A stretch of 64,000 nucleotides of DNA from positions 1 to 64,000 of the forward strand of contig NZ_JBHTCG010000030.1 of the NCBI RefSeq assembly GCF_042665155.1. The letters run 5' to 3'. The position numbers and the translations under genes are program-made. Origin of the DNA: Sphaerisporangium rhizosphaerae. Lineage in GTDB: Bacteria; Actinomycetota; Actinomycetes; Streptosporangiales; Streptosporangiaceae. The notes below the pieces were generated by a model, which saw only the letters and a program-made list of their open reading frames with translations, did no database searches and was not told the DNA's origin. The first letter of the stretch is position 1. Each line of letters begins with the position of its first letter. This document shows, in pieces, positions 36,189-47,958 of the stretch.

Positions 36189-37147
36189 TCTGGGTGACGT
36201 GGCGCCAGCACCGGGCACAGATCCTCGTGACGGCGGGTTTCCTGGCGCTGCTGGGGGCGCTGCTTCTGGGTTCGGCGGTGGAGGCGGGCCGGTACGTGGC
36301 CGAGCACGCCCCGCCCGGCTGCCCGGGGCCCGCCGTGGCGTGCGGAGACCTGGCGGTGGCGCTCGGGCGACGCTACGACGCGGTCTACTCGGTGTTCGGC
36401 TGGATGCCACTGGTGCTGCCCGCGCTGATCGGGGCCTTCTGGGGCGCGCCGCTGCTCGGCCGCGAGTACGAGCGCGGCACCCACCGTCTGGCCTGGACCC
36501 AGTCCGTGCCCGTGTGGCGGTGGCTGGCGGTCAAGCTGTCGGTCCTGGGCGGGGCGGTCGTGGCGGGCGGGCTGCTGCTGTCGCTCATGGTGAGCCTGTG
36601 GCGGCCGGTGTTCAGGACGGGGGTCGACTCCACGTTCGGCAACATCGGTGTGTTCAACATGGTGGGCGTGGAGCCGGCGGCGTGGTGGCTGTACGCGTTC
36701 GCGCTCGGCACCGCGGCCGGCACCCTGTTCCGGCGTACGCTGCCCGCGATGGCGCTGGTCGTGGCCGGCGTGGCGGTGACGATGTTCACGCTGTTCCAAT
36801 TGAGCGACCACTACGCCGAGCCGGCGCGTGCCGAGCTGTCCGGCACCGTGCTGCTGGACGATCCCGACGCCCGGCTGGTGAGCGCCGCCTGGGTGCGGCC
36901 GTCCGGGAGGGAGGTCGCCGAGCCGTCCGACAGCGGCTGCCCGCGCCGGGTGGACGCGGGGCCCAGCAGCAAGAACGCCGAGGCGTGGCAGGGGTGTCTG
37001 TTCGGCAAGGGCTACCGGTATGCCGTGTACTACCATCCGGCGTCCAGGTTCTGGCGCTTCCAGTGGACCGAGGGCGGGATTCTGGCGCTCGCGTCGGCGG
37101 CCCTCGGCGGCCTGGCCGTGCGCCGCACCCTCCGCCGCCCCGGCTGA
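36185..37147 (+). CDS. ABC transporter permease
   Basis: 320 residues from the GTG at 36185, overlapping the ATPase stop (GTGA). About six membrane helices are readable: near residues 12-34, 78-96, 118-140, 160-180, 186-205 and the C-terminus. A large extracytoplasmic loop between the last two contains three cysteines. Typical partner of the ATPase upstream; the substrate is unknown. A bidirectional terminator follows. Confidence 0.9.
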   Translation: MIWVTWRQHRAQILVTAGFLALLGALLLGSAVEAGRYVAEHAPPGCPGPAVACGDLAVALGRRYDAVYSVFGWMPLVLPALIGAFWGAPLLGREYERGTHRLAWTQSVPVWRWLAVKLSVLGGAVVAGGLLLSLMVSLWRPVFRTGVDSTFGNIGVFNMVGVEPAAWWLYAFALGTAAGTLFRRTLPAMALVVAGVAVTMFTLFQLSDHYAEPARAELSGTVLLDDPDARLVSAAWVRPSGREVAEPSDSGCPRRVDAGPSSKNAEAWQGCLFGKGYRYAVYYHPASRFWRFQWTEGGILALASAALGGLAVRRTLRRPG

Positions 37148-37222
37148 CGGACCGGTTCGAAGCGTCAGCGGCAGCCCGTCGGCCACATCACGCGCGAGAT
37201 CGAGACCGCCCGGAGCAAGGAG

Positions 37223-37265
37223 GTCCGAGGTCCCCCGGTCCGGTGGCGGCCGGGGGACCCCGGAC
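37223..37265. terminator. Bidirectional hairpin terminator
   Basis: A 16-bp stem with one mismatch (GGTCCCCCGG core and its complement) and an 11-base loop lies between the convergent ABC permease and S8 protease genes, immediately before the protease stop at 37267. Confidence 0.85.
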
Positions 37266-37266
37266 G

Positions 37267-40806
<3,540 letters not shown>

Positions 40807-40813
40807 GGGCTTC

Positions 40814-43456
40814 CTATTCGAAGATCGTGTCGAGCTGGGCGAGCACCTGGTTGGCGGTCTTGCCGACCAGGGCCTGGCTGTCCACCAAGGAGCGGTCGGC
40901 GCGCAGGACCGCGGCCAGCTCGCCCCCGTTCCCCGAGGCGATGTCGGCCTGGATGTAGGCGTCGACGAGGGCGTTGATCTCGTTGATCAGCGTCTGGGTG
41001 ATGATCACCCGGTCGCCGTCGCGGGTGCCGACGGTGCGGAAGGCGGGCTCCATGGACTGCATGAGGTGGGCGGTCCGCTGCCGCAGGCCGTCGTCGGCGG
41101 TCAGCAGTTCCATGGCCCGGCTGTTGGTGCGCGCGTACAGGTGGGCGTAGTGCAGGACCGAGCCGGACTCGGCGTTCTCGAACAGGTCGCGGGTGCGCAG
41201 CAGCGCGGCCACGGTGGCGTCGGTCGTCGAGCCGCCCGGGTCCATGCCCTTCAGGCCGACGCCGGTCAGCGACTCGTCGGCGAAGCACATGCACACCTGG
41301 CGGGGCGACTCGTAGACGCCGTCGATGCCCACCGCGCCGAACGCCCGCCAGGTCTCCTGGCTCTCCGGCGAGTTCTTGCCGTACAGGTCGTAGGCCGCTT
41401 GGATGGCGCCGACGCGGGTCTCGGTGAACCGGGACCGCGGGCCGAGATAGACGGTCAGGTCGCGGTAGGCGATCTCCGCGGCCTTGGTGACGCCGATGCG
41501 GGTGGCCAGGATGTACCAGGCGTGGCTCGGGATCAGGCTGTTGAAGTGCACCCAGCCGCTGTCGGCGCAGCCCAGCCAGTACTCGCTGTAGTGCGCGGGG
41601 TGCGGTATGCCGCCATAGGTGATGTTGTGCGGGTTGGCCAGGTCGCGGATGACGCCGAGCGAGCTGCCCTCTCCGGCCTTCCACGAGGTGCTGCCCGTGA
41701 CCTTGGCCTCGGTGAAGGCGGCGAACACGTCGGAGAAGCTCTCGTGCAGCGAGCCGCCCTGGAAGAGCTGGAACAGGTTGGCGGTGGAGAAGGTGACGCC
41801 GTGCTGCCACTCGTGGGAGACGATGGTCAGCGTCGCCGTGCCCTGCCCGAAGGCCGTCATGCCGCTTTCCGGCATGAAGAAGGCGTTCTTCTCGGGCGTG
41901 CCGTCGGCGCTGGAGGAGTACCGCGCGCCCGCGTCCATGCGGGCGCCCTCGCCGTCCCAGCTGTCGCGGCCGAAGGTGGACATCATGTAGTCGTAGAACT
42001 TGCCGCTGTGGTCGTAGATGGCGTTGACGTCGGGCTCGGAGACGGGGCCCTGGCCCTCGACCCTGGCAGGGTCGTCGTCGGTCTCGTCGCTGTTGCGCAG
42101 GTCCCATACGCGGCGCTGCTTGAACTCGAGCCGGCCCGGCTCGAAGGTGACGACGCGGCCGGTGCTGAGCGCGTCCACGTAGTAGACCGTCGAGCGGCCG
42201 TCCGCCGCGGCGAGCCACACCCGCCAGACGAGCGTCACCGGCACCGGCCGCCCGGGGTCGGGGTCGCCGGGCAGCAGGTAGAGCACCGGCGGCTCGACGG
42301 TCCTGCCGTCCGGCATGGCGCGGGTGGCGGCGGCGACGGCGGCGTACGCGCCGAGGGTGGGCCGGGTGGCGACCGGGGCGAGGTCGGGGATGAGGCCGTT
42401 GGTCAGCCCGCGCACCGTGGTGCCCTTGGCGTCGCGGTGCACGCCGACCCTGGCCCCGTACACCGGGACGCCGTCGATCTGCTGCTGGAACCAGTCGTGC
42501 CGCTGGCCGAGCGGGTCCTTGGCGCGGGCGGGCATCGGCCGTAGCTGCGCCACCGGGTCCTTGACGGCGAACAGGGCGGCGTTGGACCGCAGCCAGCTCG
42601 TGACGTCCTTGCCGACCGGGCTGTCCAGGCTCGCCATCGTGGGGACGCCGAGCCACGGCTCCCTGGCCATGTTGACGCTGCCGGCGGTCATGTCGCGGGA
42701 CGCCTTCTGGCGCGCGGTTTCCAGGCCCACCCGAGCCAGCGCCTGGGAGACGCCGGGGCGGTAGTAGCCGACGGGGGCGGGTTCGGGGGGCGCGGCGGCG
42801 ATGCCGAGCGGCAGCGCGGCGGGCTGCTCGGCGGCGGGCGCGGCGGCGGCCGACCCGGACAGGGCGAGCTGGGCGGCCAGCAGGCCCGCGCCGGCCCCGG
42901 CCAGCAGCCTCACCCGGCGCGGAGCGACGAGCGCGCGCAGGGCCTGACCGGCCAGGCCGGTGGCGAGACACCAGGCGAGGCCCAGGCCGAAGGCGTACGG
43001 CGCGGGCGTGGACACCAAGGCGAGCTCGCCGGGCGCGAGGGCGGCGACGAGCGCGGCGACCGCGGTGAGGACCGCCGCGTACCCGGCGGAGGCGGCCAGC
43101 AGCCGGGCACGGCCGCGGGTGAGCACGCCCGCCAGCACGCCGGCGGCCAGCGGCCCGAGCGCCACCAGCACCAGCGGGGAGCCCTGCAGCAGGAACTGGA
43201 CCGGCCAGATCCGGCCGCCGGTGGACAGCGTGGCCGACCACCAGTCGACCGGGCCGCCGGTCGCGGCCGCCGCGGTGGTGGTCACGCCGTTCGCGCTCCC
43301 GGACAGGAAGCCGCCGACCAGCCCTTCGGCGCCGGTGGTGAGCAGTGCGAGCACCGCCCAGGTGACCGCCGTACTGAGAGCCGCCGCGGCGGCGCCGATC
43401 CATGACGCCCGCGCCGCGGCGCGGACCGCGGGACGTGCCTTTCTCGCCGAACGCAT
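40814..43456 (-). CDS. Membrane-anchored M4 (thermolysin-family) metalloprotease
   Basis: 880 residues from the ATG at 43456, with GGAGG seven bases upstream. The first 195 residues contain about five membrane helices, unusual for a family normally secreted with a simple signal and propeptide. A FTP/PepSY-like propeptide region follows, then the catalytic domain. The zinc motif is SHEWQHGVTF (about residue 550) with the third ligand in GSLHESFSDVF, and a C-terminal helical domain completes it. The active site probably faces outward from the membrane. It is the first gene of an operon with the S8 protease, suggesting joint extracellular proteolysis or activation of one by the other. Confidence 0.9.
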   Translation of the reverse strand: MRSARKARPAVRAAARASWIGAAAAALSTAVTWAVLALLTTGAEGLVGGFLSGSANGVTTTAAAATGGPVDWWSATLSTGGRIWPVQFLLQGSPLVLVALGPLAAGVLAGVLTRGRARLLAASAGYAAVLTAVAALVAALAPGELALVSTPAPYAFGLGLAWCLATGLAGQALRALVAPRRVRLLAGAGAGLLAAQLALSGSAAAAPAAEQPAALPLGIAAAPPEPAPVGYYRPGVSQALARVGLETARQKASRDMTAGSVNMAREPWLGVPTMASLDSPVGKDVTSWLRSNAALFAVKDPVAQLRPMPARAKDPLGQRHDWFQQQIDGVPVYGARVGVHRDAKGTTVRGLTNGLIPDLAPVATRPTLGAYAAVAAATRAMPDGRTVEPPVLYLLPGDPDPGRPVPVTLVWRVWLAAADGRSTVYYVDALSTGRVVTFEPGRLEFKQRRVWDLRNSDETDDDPARVEGQGPVSEPDVNAIYDHSGKFYDYMMSTFGRDSWDGEGARMDAGARYSSSADGTPEKNAFFMPESGMTAFGQGTATLTIVSHEWQHGVTFSTANLFQLFQGGSLHESFSDVFAAFTEAKVTGSTSWKAGEGSSLGVIRDLANPHNITYGGIPHPAHYSEYWLGCADSGWVHFNSLIPSHAWYILATRIGVTKAAEIAYRDLTVYLGPRSRFTETRVGAIQAAYDLYGKNSPESQETWRAFGAVGIDGVYESPRQVCMCFADESLTGVGLKGMDPGGSTTDATVAALLRTRDLFENAESGSVLHYAHLYARTNSRAMELLTADDGLRQRTAHLMQSMEPAFRTVGTRDGDRVIITQTLINEINALVDAYIQADIASGNGGELAAVLRADRSLVDSQALVGKTANQVLAQLDTIFE

Positions 43457-43812
43457 GACAGGCCTCCACACGTGAGCCGTGCGCCATCGACAACGGGGGT
43501 CCGCCGGCATGCGGGCGCGCGCCGGCCACGGATGGCGTGCGCGGGATCCCTATGCGGAGGCGGGCGGAGATGCGGGGGGTCGATAAGGGGGAGATAAGGA
43601 AATACCTTGATCAACCGGAGTATCAGGCCACGGATACCGGTCCGTCAATCGCGACTTTTCGGTCTTGACCGGTGATCGGTCGATGTATATGTTGAGCCCA
43701 ATTTTGATCATCGGCGCCGTTCCGAAACCTCGTCGTGGCCGGCCGGGCTCGCCGCGCCCACACCCCCTCACCAGCCCGTTCCCCCGGGCCTGACTCCGCC
43801 TGGAGGCACGTG
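43457..43812. promoter_or_regulatory. Divergent promoter region between M4 protease and secreted lipase
   Basis: 356 bp without a gene. On the plus strand TTGACC (43665-43670) and TATGTT (43688-43693) are separated by 17 bp, a good housekeeping-type promoter with a leader of about 110 bases to the lipase. The stretch 43580-43640 is AT-richer and probably holds the promoter of the protease operon. Confidence 0.6.
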
Positions 43813-46659
43813 GTGCGTCGCAGGTCGTTGTTCGTCATGCTCGCCGCCGTGGTGGCGTGCACCGGTCTGGCGATCCCCGCGTTCGCCGATCCCGCTCCAC
43901 CGTCGCCGCCCGCACCGGAGCGGCACACGATCTCCGTCGGCGCGCCCGCCGACGCCAAGACCACCCGAGACCGGGCGGCCAAAGCCCGCAAGGCCGCCAA
44001 GCGGCGCACGGCGAAGCGGGACGGCGCCACCGCGCTGGACGTCGCGGCGGGCAGCGTCACGCCGGTCGGCACCGGCGCCGACGCCGCGGCCGCGCTGGCC
44101 GGCGCGCTCGTCGCCGACGGCAGCCTCGAAGGGGCCAGATACGTCACGACGCCGCCCACGTCCGGCACCAACGGCGTCGGCCACGGCATCGGCGGCGTGT
44201 CCGGCGAGGGCGCCCTGCTGACCACCGGCGACGCCACGCTGGCGCCCGAGCCGAACGACTTCCTGTCCTCCGGCCGCGACTCCGGCGGCGGCAAGGTGCG
44301 CGGCGAGAGCGCCTACGACGTCACCGTCCTGCAGGTCGACCTGGACGTCCCCGCGTGGGCGAGCTGCCTGACCTTCGAGATGAAGTTCTTCAGCGAGGAG
44401 TTCCCCGAGTTCGTGCGCAGCGCCTACAACGACGGGTTCGTGGCCGAGCTGGACAGGTCGACCTGGACGACCGACGACTCGACCATCCTGGCGCCGGACA
44501 ACTTCGCCTTCGACCCCTCGGGCAACGTCATCTCCACCAACACGACGGGCCTGCTGGCGATGAGCGCCGCGGCGGCGTCCGGGACGACCTACGACGGCGC
44601 CACTCCCCTGATGAAGGCCGGCACCCCGGTCACCGGCGGCGCGCACAAGATCTATCTGTCGGTGTTCGACCAGCACGACGCGGTCTACGACTCGGCGGTG
44701 CTGCTGCGCGGCCTTTCGTACACCCAGGACACCGGCGCCGAGTGCGGGACGGGGGCCAAGCCGGTCACCAAGCCGGTCATCTTCGTGCCCGGCATCATGG
44801 GCACCAAGCTCGTGGACGAGTCGGGCACCGAGTGGTGGCCGGGCGGCACGAAGCTGCTGAACCCGACCGACTCCCACCTCGACAACATCATGCTGCACGA
44901 CGACGGCCTGACCGACGCCAAGGGCAACGGCGTGTACGGCTCCGAGGTGATCATGAAGATCCTCGGGCTGAAGTCCATCTACCAGGACACCGTCACGCTG
45001 CTGAAGGACGCCGGGTACGTGCTGGGCGACATCGAGGCGCCCCAGCCGGGCGAGAACCTGTTCCTGTCCCCCGTCGACTGGCGCAAGTCGGCCACCGTCA
45101 ACAAGAACCAGCTCCTGGACCGCATCGAGCGCATCAGGGACGCCACCGGGTCGGACCGGGTGAACATCATCGCCCACTCGCAGGGCGGCCTGGTCGTCAA
45201 CGCGGCGATGAGGGACGCCCGGTCGGCCGGCAAGGTCAACCGCATCTCCACCATCGCCACGCCCTACCTCGGCGCGGCCAAGGCGCTGGGCGTCCTGCAC
45301 TACAAGACGCCCTGCGTCATCGACTTCGTCGGCGGCCGGTGCCTGCTGAACCGCAACGAGGCCGCGAAGATCACCCGCAACTTCCCCGGCTTCCTGGAGC
45401 TGCTGCCCTCCGACAACTACCACCGGGTCGTCGAGCCGCCGGTCAACCGCGTCCCCGGTGGGCCGCTCACCCCCGACCAGGTGCGCAACCTGCTCAGCGA
45501 CAAGAACCTGACGCTGATCGACCGCGCACGGGCCTGGCACCAGCAGGCCGACGAATGGAAGCCCGCCGACGCGCGGGTCGGCCTGACCCGCCTGATCGGC
45601 GACGGGGTGACCACCGTCGTCAGCTTCGACGAGTTCGCCGAGGAGCACTGCGACGAGAAGTTCGGCTGGTGGCGCACGTGCGCCCCGGGCACCGGCGTGC
45701 TGGTCAACTGGAGCGACCACGGGGACGGCACCGTCCCGCTCGGGTCGGCGCGCATGACCCCCGAACTGCGCGGCGACTCGGTCGTCCTGGAGCCGTACTC
45801 CGGCATCGGGCACGCCGACCTGCCCAACAAGTCGCAGGTGATCGCCAGCGCCGTCTACGCCATCCAGGGCGAGGGCCCGACGGCCGGGCGCCTGGCCGCG
45901 CTGCGCACCGCCGACGACGCCCAGCAGCTCGCCGGCGCCGGCGGGCTGACCGGCACGGAGGTGATGGTCAGGGGCCCGGTGAACCTGCTGCTCACCGATT
46001 CGGCGGGCCGCCGCACCGGCTTCGCCGACCCCTCGACCGAGATCGAGATGGAGGACATCCCGGGGAGCTCGTACGCCGCCGGCACCGGGCCGTACAAGCA
46101 GATCTCGGCGTTCCTCACCCAGGGCAAGGCCGCCGGCGAGATCACCACCACGGCCAACGGGTATGTGTACATCCGGCTGCGGACCTGGGTCAACGGCGTC
46201 GTCACCTCGACCATCGCCTACGAGCCCATCCTGACCGACCCCAACAACCGCATCACCTTCGCCGGCGTGGGCGTGACGGTGCCGGCCACCAGGGTCGCCG
46301 TCCTGCCCTGCGACATCTGCCCGGCGCAGAACCCGCTGCCCACCGTCACCGGCGGCGGGGCCGACGACGAGACCCCGCCCGACACCACCGTCAACCTCAC
46401 CTACGACACCTTCGAGGGCAAGCGGCGGGTGCGCATCACCGCGGGCGGCACCGACGCGGGCGGGGCCGGGGTCGAGCGCGTCGAGTGGGCCATCGAGTCG
46501 AGCGACCCCGGCGACCGGACCCAGTACGCCACCTACGCCCAGCCGTTCTACTGGATCAAACCGGCCGGCTCGACGGGCACCTGGACGCTGCACCTGCGCA
46601 CCATCGACGCCGCCGGCAACATCGACGGCTCCTACGTCAAGACCGCCCTCGACCTGTGA
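43813..46659 (+). CDS. Secreted lipase/acyltransferase-like alpha/beta hydrolase with anchor-L-type domain
   Basis: 948 residues from the GTG at 43813, six bases after GGAGG. Signal peptide VRRRSLFVMLAAVVACTGLAIPAFA. Residues about 70-310 match the choice-of-anchor L type of beta-sandwich (FEMKFFSEEFPEFV, AYNDGFVAEL, YLSVFDQHDAVYDS). A hydrolase domain of the LCAT/PGAP1 type follows: oxyanion motif VIFVPGIMGTKL near 318 and nucleophile elbow IIAHSQGG near 455. The Asp and His are probably in the region containing WSDHGDGTVPL and GIGHADLPN. The C-terminus is an Ig-like domain. It probably acts on extracellular lipids or esters. Fusion with an anchor domain suggests surface attachment. Confidence 0.85.
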   Translation: MRRRSLFVMLAAVVACTGLAIPAFADPAPPSPPAPERHTISVGAPADAKTTRDRAAKARKAAKRRTAKRDGATALDVAAGSVTPVGTGADAAAALAGALVADGSLEGARYVTTPPTSGTNGVGHGIGGVSGEGALLTTGDATLAPEPNDFLSSGRDSGGGKVRGESAYDVTVLQVDLDVPAWASCLTFEMKFFSEEFPEFVRSAYNDGFVAELDRSTWTTDDSTILAPDNFAFDPSGNVISTNTTGLLAMSAAAASGTTYDGATPLMKAGTPVTGGAHKIYLSVFDQHDAVYDSAVLLRGLSYTQDTGAECGTGAKPVTKPVIFVPGIMGTKLVDESGTEWWPGGTKLLNPTDSHLDNIMLHDDGLTDAKGNGVYGSEVIMKILGLKSIYQDTVTLLKDAGYVLGDIEAPQPGENLFLSPVDWRKSATVNKNQLLDRIERIRDATGSDRVNIIAHSQGGLVVNAAMRDARSAGKVNRISTIATPYLGAAKALGVLHYKTPCVIDFVGGRCLLNRNEAAKITRNFPGFLELLPSDNYHRVVEPPVNRVPGGPLTPDQVRNLLSDKNLTLIDRARAWHQQADEWKPADARVGLTRLIGDGVTTVVSFDEFAEEHCDEKFGWWRTCAPGTGVLVNWSDHGDGTVPLGSARMTPELRGDSVVLEPYSGIGHADLPNKSQVIASAVYAIQGEGPTAGRLAALRTADDAQQLAGAGGLTGTEVMVRGPVNLLLTDSAGRRTGFADPSTEIEMEDIPGSSYAAGTGPYKQISAFLTQGKAAGEITTTANGYVYIRLRTWVNGVVTSTIAYEPILTDPNNRITFAGVGVTVPATRVAVLPCDICPAQNPLPTVTGGGADDETPPDTTVNLTYDTFEGKRRVRITAGGTDAGGAGVERVEWAIESSDPGDRTQYATYAQPFYWIKPAGSTGTWTLHLRTIDAAGNIDGSYVKTALDL

Positions 46660-46667
46660 CCCGCACA

Positions 46668-46708
46668 CCTGGTGGCCGTCCCGCCCAGGCGGGCGGCCGG
46701 TCACCAGG
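46668..46708. terminator. Hairpin terminator after the lipase gene
   Basis: CCTGGTGGCCGTCCCGCC pairs across a 2-base turn with the complementary right arm ending TCACCAGG (three-base bulge). It lies 9 bp past the lipase stop, in the gap before the convergent polyprenyl synthase gene. Confidence 0.8.
46693..46708. repeat. 16-bp sequence present three times in 1.3 kb
   Basis: GCGGCCGGTCACCAGG occurs here within the lipase terminator, again at 46858-46873 (last codons of the polyprenyl synthase gene) and at 47935-47950 (between that gene and the flavoprotein gene), all in the same orientation. Confidence 0.9.
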
Positions 46709-46743
46709 GCCGCGCGGCCGAGGCCACCCAAGCCGGGGCCGCC

Positions 46744-46826
46744 CTCAAGCCGGACCGCTCCGGCCGGACCGCTCAAGCCCGACACTCAAGCCCGACCACT
46801 CAAGCCCGACCACTCAAACTGGACCG
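46744..46826. repeat. 14-bp tandem repeat between convergent genes
   Basis: Six copies of a unit of 13-14 bp (CTCAAGCCCGACCA and variants) fill most of the gap between the lipase and polyprenyl synthase genes. No function is apparent. Confidence 0.9.
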
Positions 46827-46848
46827 CGCAGACAGGGAGGCGGTCCTC

Positions 46849-47868
46849 CTACGCCGAGCGGCCGGTCACCAGGTCGCAGAGGGATTCGAGGACGTCGCGG
46901 GCGGCGCGTTCCGGCAGCCGCCGCGCGGCCGCCCTGGCCTCGCCCGCGTACCGCGCCACCTCGGCGCGGGCCAGTTCCAGCGCGGGTGAGGCGCGCAGCA
47001 GGCGCAGCGCCTCGGCGTGCGGGCCGTCGTCCGGGACGGCGCCCGGGACGGCGCCCGCGCCGAGGATCTCGCGCAGCCGCCCGGCCGCGCCGTCCCCGGC
47101 CCCGCGCAGGGCGAGCAGGACCGGGAGGGTGGGGACCCCGGCGCGCAGGTCGGCGCCCGGGGCCTTTCCCGCGCGGTCGGCCTCGGAGACGATGTCGATG
47201 ATGTCGTCGGAAAGCTGGAAGGCCACGCCCAGCGCCTCGCCGTACTCCCCGAGGGCGCGCACCGCCGCCGCGTCCGCGCCCGCGCACATCCCGCCGAGCC
47301 GCACGGCCAGGGCGATCAGCGAGGCCGACTTGTCGCGGACCACCTCCAGGTGGTGATCGACGGGGTCCTCGCCGCGCCGGGGGCCCGCCACCTCCCTGAC
47401 CTGCCCCCTGACCAGCCGTTCGAAGGCGTGGGCCTGCGCCCGCCTGGCGGCCTCGCCGAGCTCCAGGCTGACGGTCGCGCCGCGGGCGAACAGGTGGTCG
47501 CCCACCAGGATGGCGATCTTGTTGTTCCATCTGACCTGCGCGCTCGGCACGCCGTGGCGCAGCGGCGCGTCGTCCATCACGTCGTCGTGGTGGAGCGAGG
47601 CCGCGTGGATGAGCTCGACGGCCACCGCGGCGTCGGACACCTCGGCGGTCTCCGGGTCGCCGAACTCGGCGCCCAGCAGCACGAGCAGGGGACGCCAGCG
47701 CTTGCCGCCCGCGTCCAGCAGGTAGCCGGCCGCCTGGACGATGAGCGAATCGGGCGAGTCGGCGGCGGCGTCCCGCAGCCGGGCCTCCACCGCGGCCATG
47801 CTCTTGCGCAGCCGCCCGGCCAGTTCGCCGTCGGCCGGCGCGACCTGCTCCAGGGCCGATCCCGCCAT
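46849..47868 (-). CDS. Polyprenyl diphosphate synthase (all-trans, long-chain type)
   Basis: 339 residues. The first Asp-rich motif is HHDDVMDDAPLRHG (about residue 100) and the second is FQLSDDIIDIVSE. The DDxxD patterns bind magnesium and the diphosphates of the allylic primer and of isopentenyl diphosphate. It condenses isopentenyl units into a prenyl chain, most likely the menaquinone side chain; chain length cannot be read reliably. GGAGGG precedes the ATG. An inverted repeat (GAAGTC...GACTTC, 47886-47907) lies 18-39 bp upstream in its promoter. Confidence 0.95.
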   Translation of the reverse strand: MAGSALEQVAPADGELAGRLRKSMAAVEARLRDAAADSPDSLIVQAAGYLLDAGGKRWRPLLVLLGAEFGDPETAEVSDAAVAVELIHAASLHHDDVMDDAPLRHGVPSAQVRWNNKIAILVGDHLFARGATVSLELGEAARRAQAHAFERLVRGQVREVAGPRRGEDPVDHHLEVVRDKSASLIALAVRLGGMCAGADAAAVRALGEYGEALGVAFQLSDDIIDIVSEADRAGKAPGADLRAGVPTLPVLLALRGAGDGAAGRLREILGAGAVPGAVPDDGPHAEALRLLRASPALELARAEVARYAGEARAAARRLPERAARDVLESLCDLVTGRSA

Positions 47869-47885
47869 TCCGCCCTCCAGCCGAA

Positions 47886-47907
47886 GAAGTCACATATTCA
47901 CGACTTC
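47886..47907 (-). promoter_or_regulatory. Inverted repeat in the polyprenyl synthase promoter
   Basis: GAAGTC and GACTTC arms flank an AT-rich centre (ACATATTCAC). The site lies 18 bp before the ATG and would overlap the -10 region. It could be an operator or simply part of the promoter. Confidence 0.4.
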
Positions 47908-47958
47908 GCGACTCTAGCGCTTCATGATCCCCGTGCGGCCGGTCACCAGGACGGCCGC

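Noticed and set aside
46744..46826. Candidate small CRISPR array
   Set aside because: Units are contiguous 14-bp tandem repeats with no spacers.
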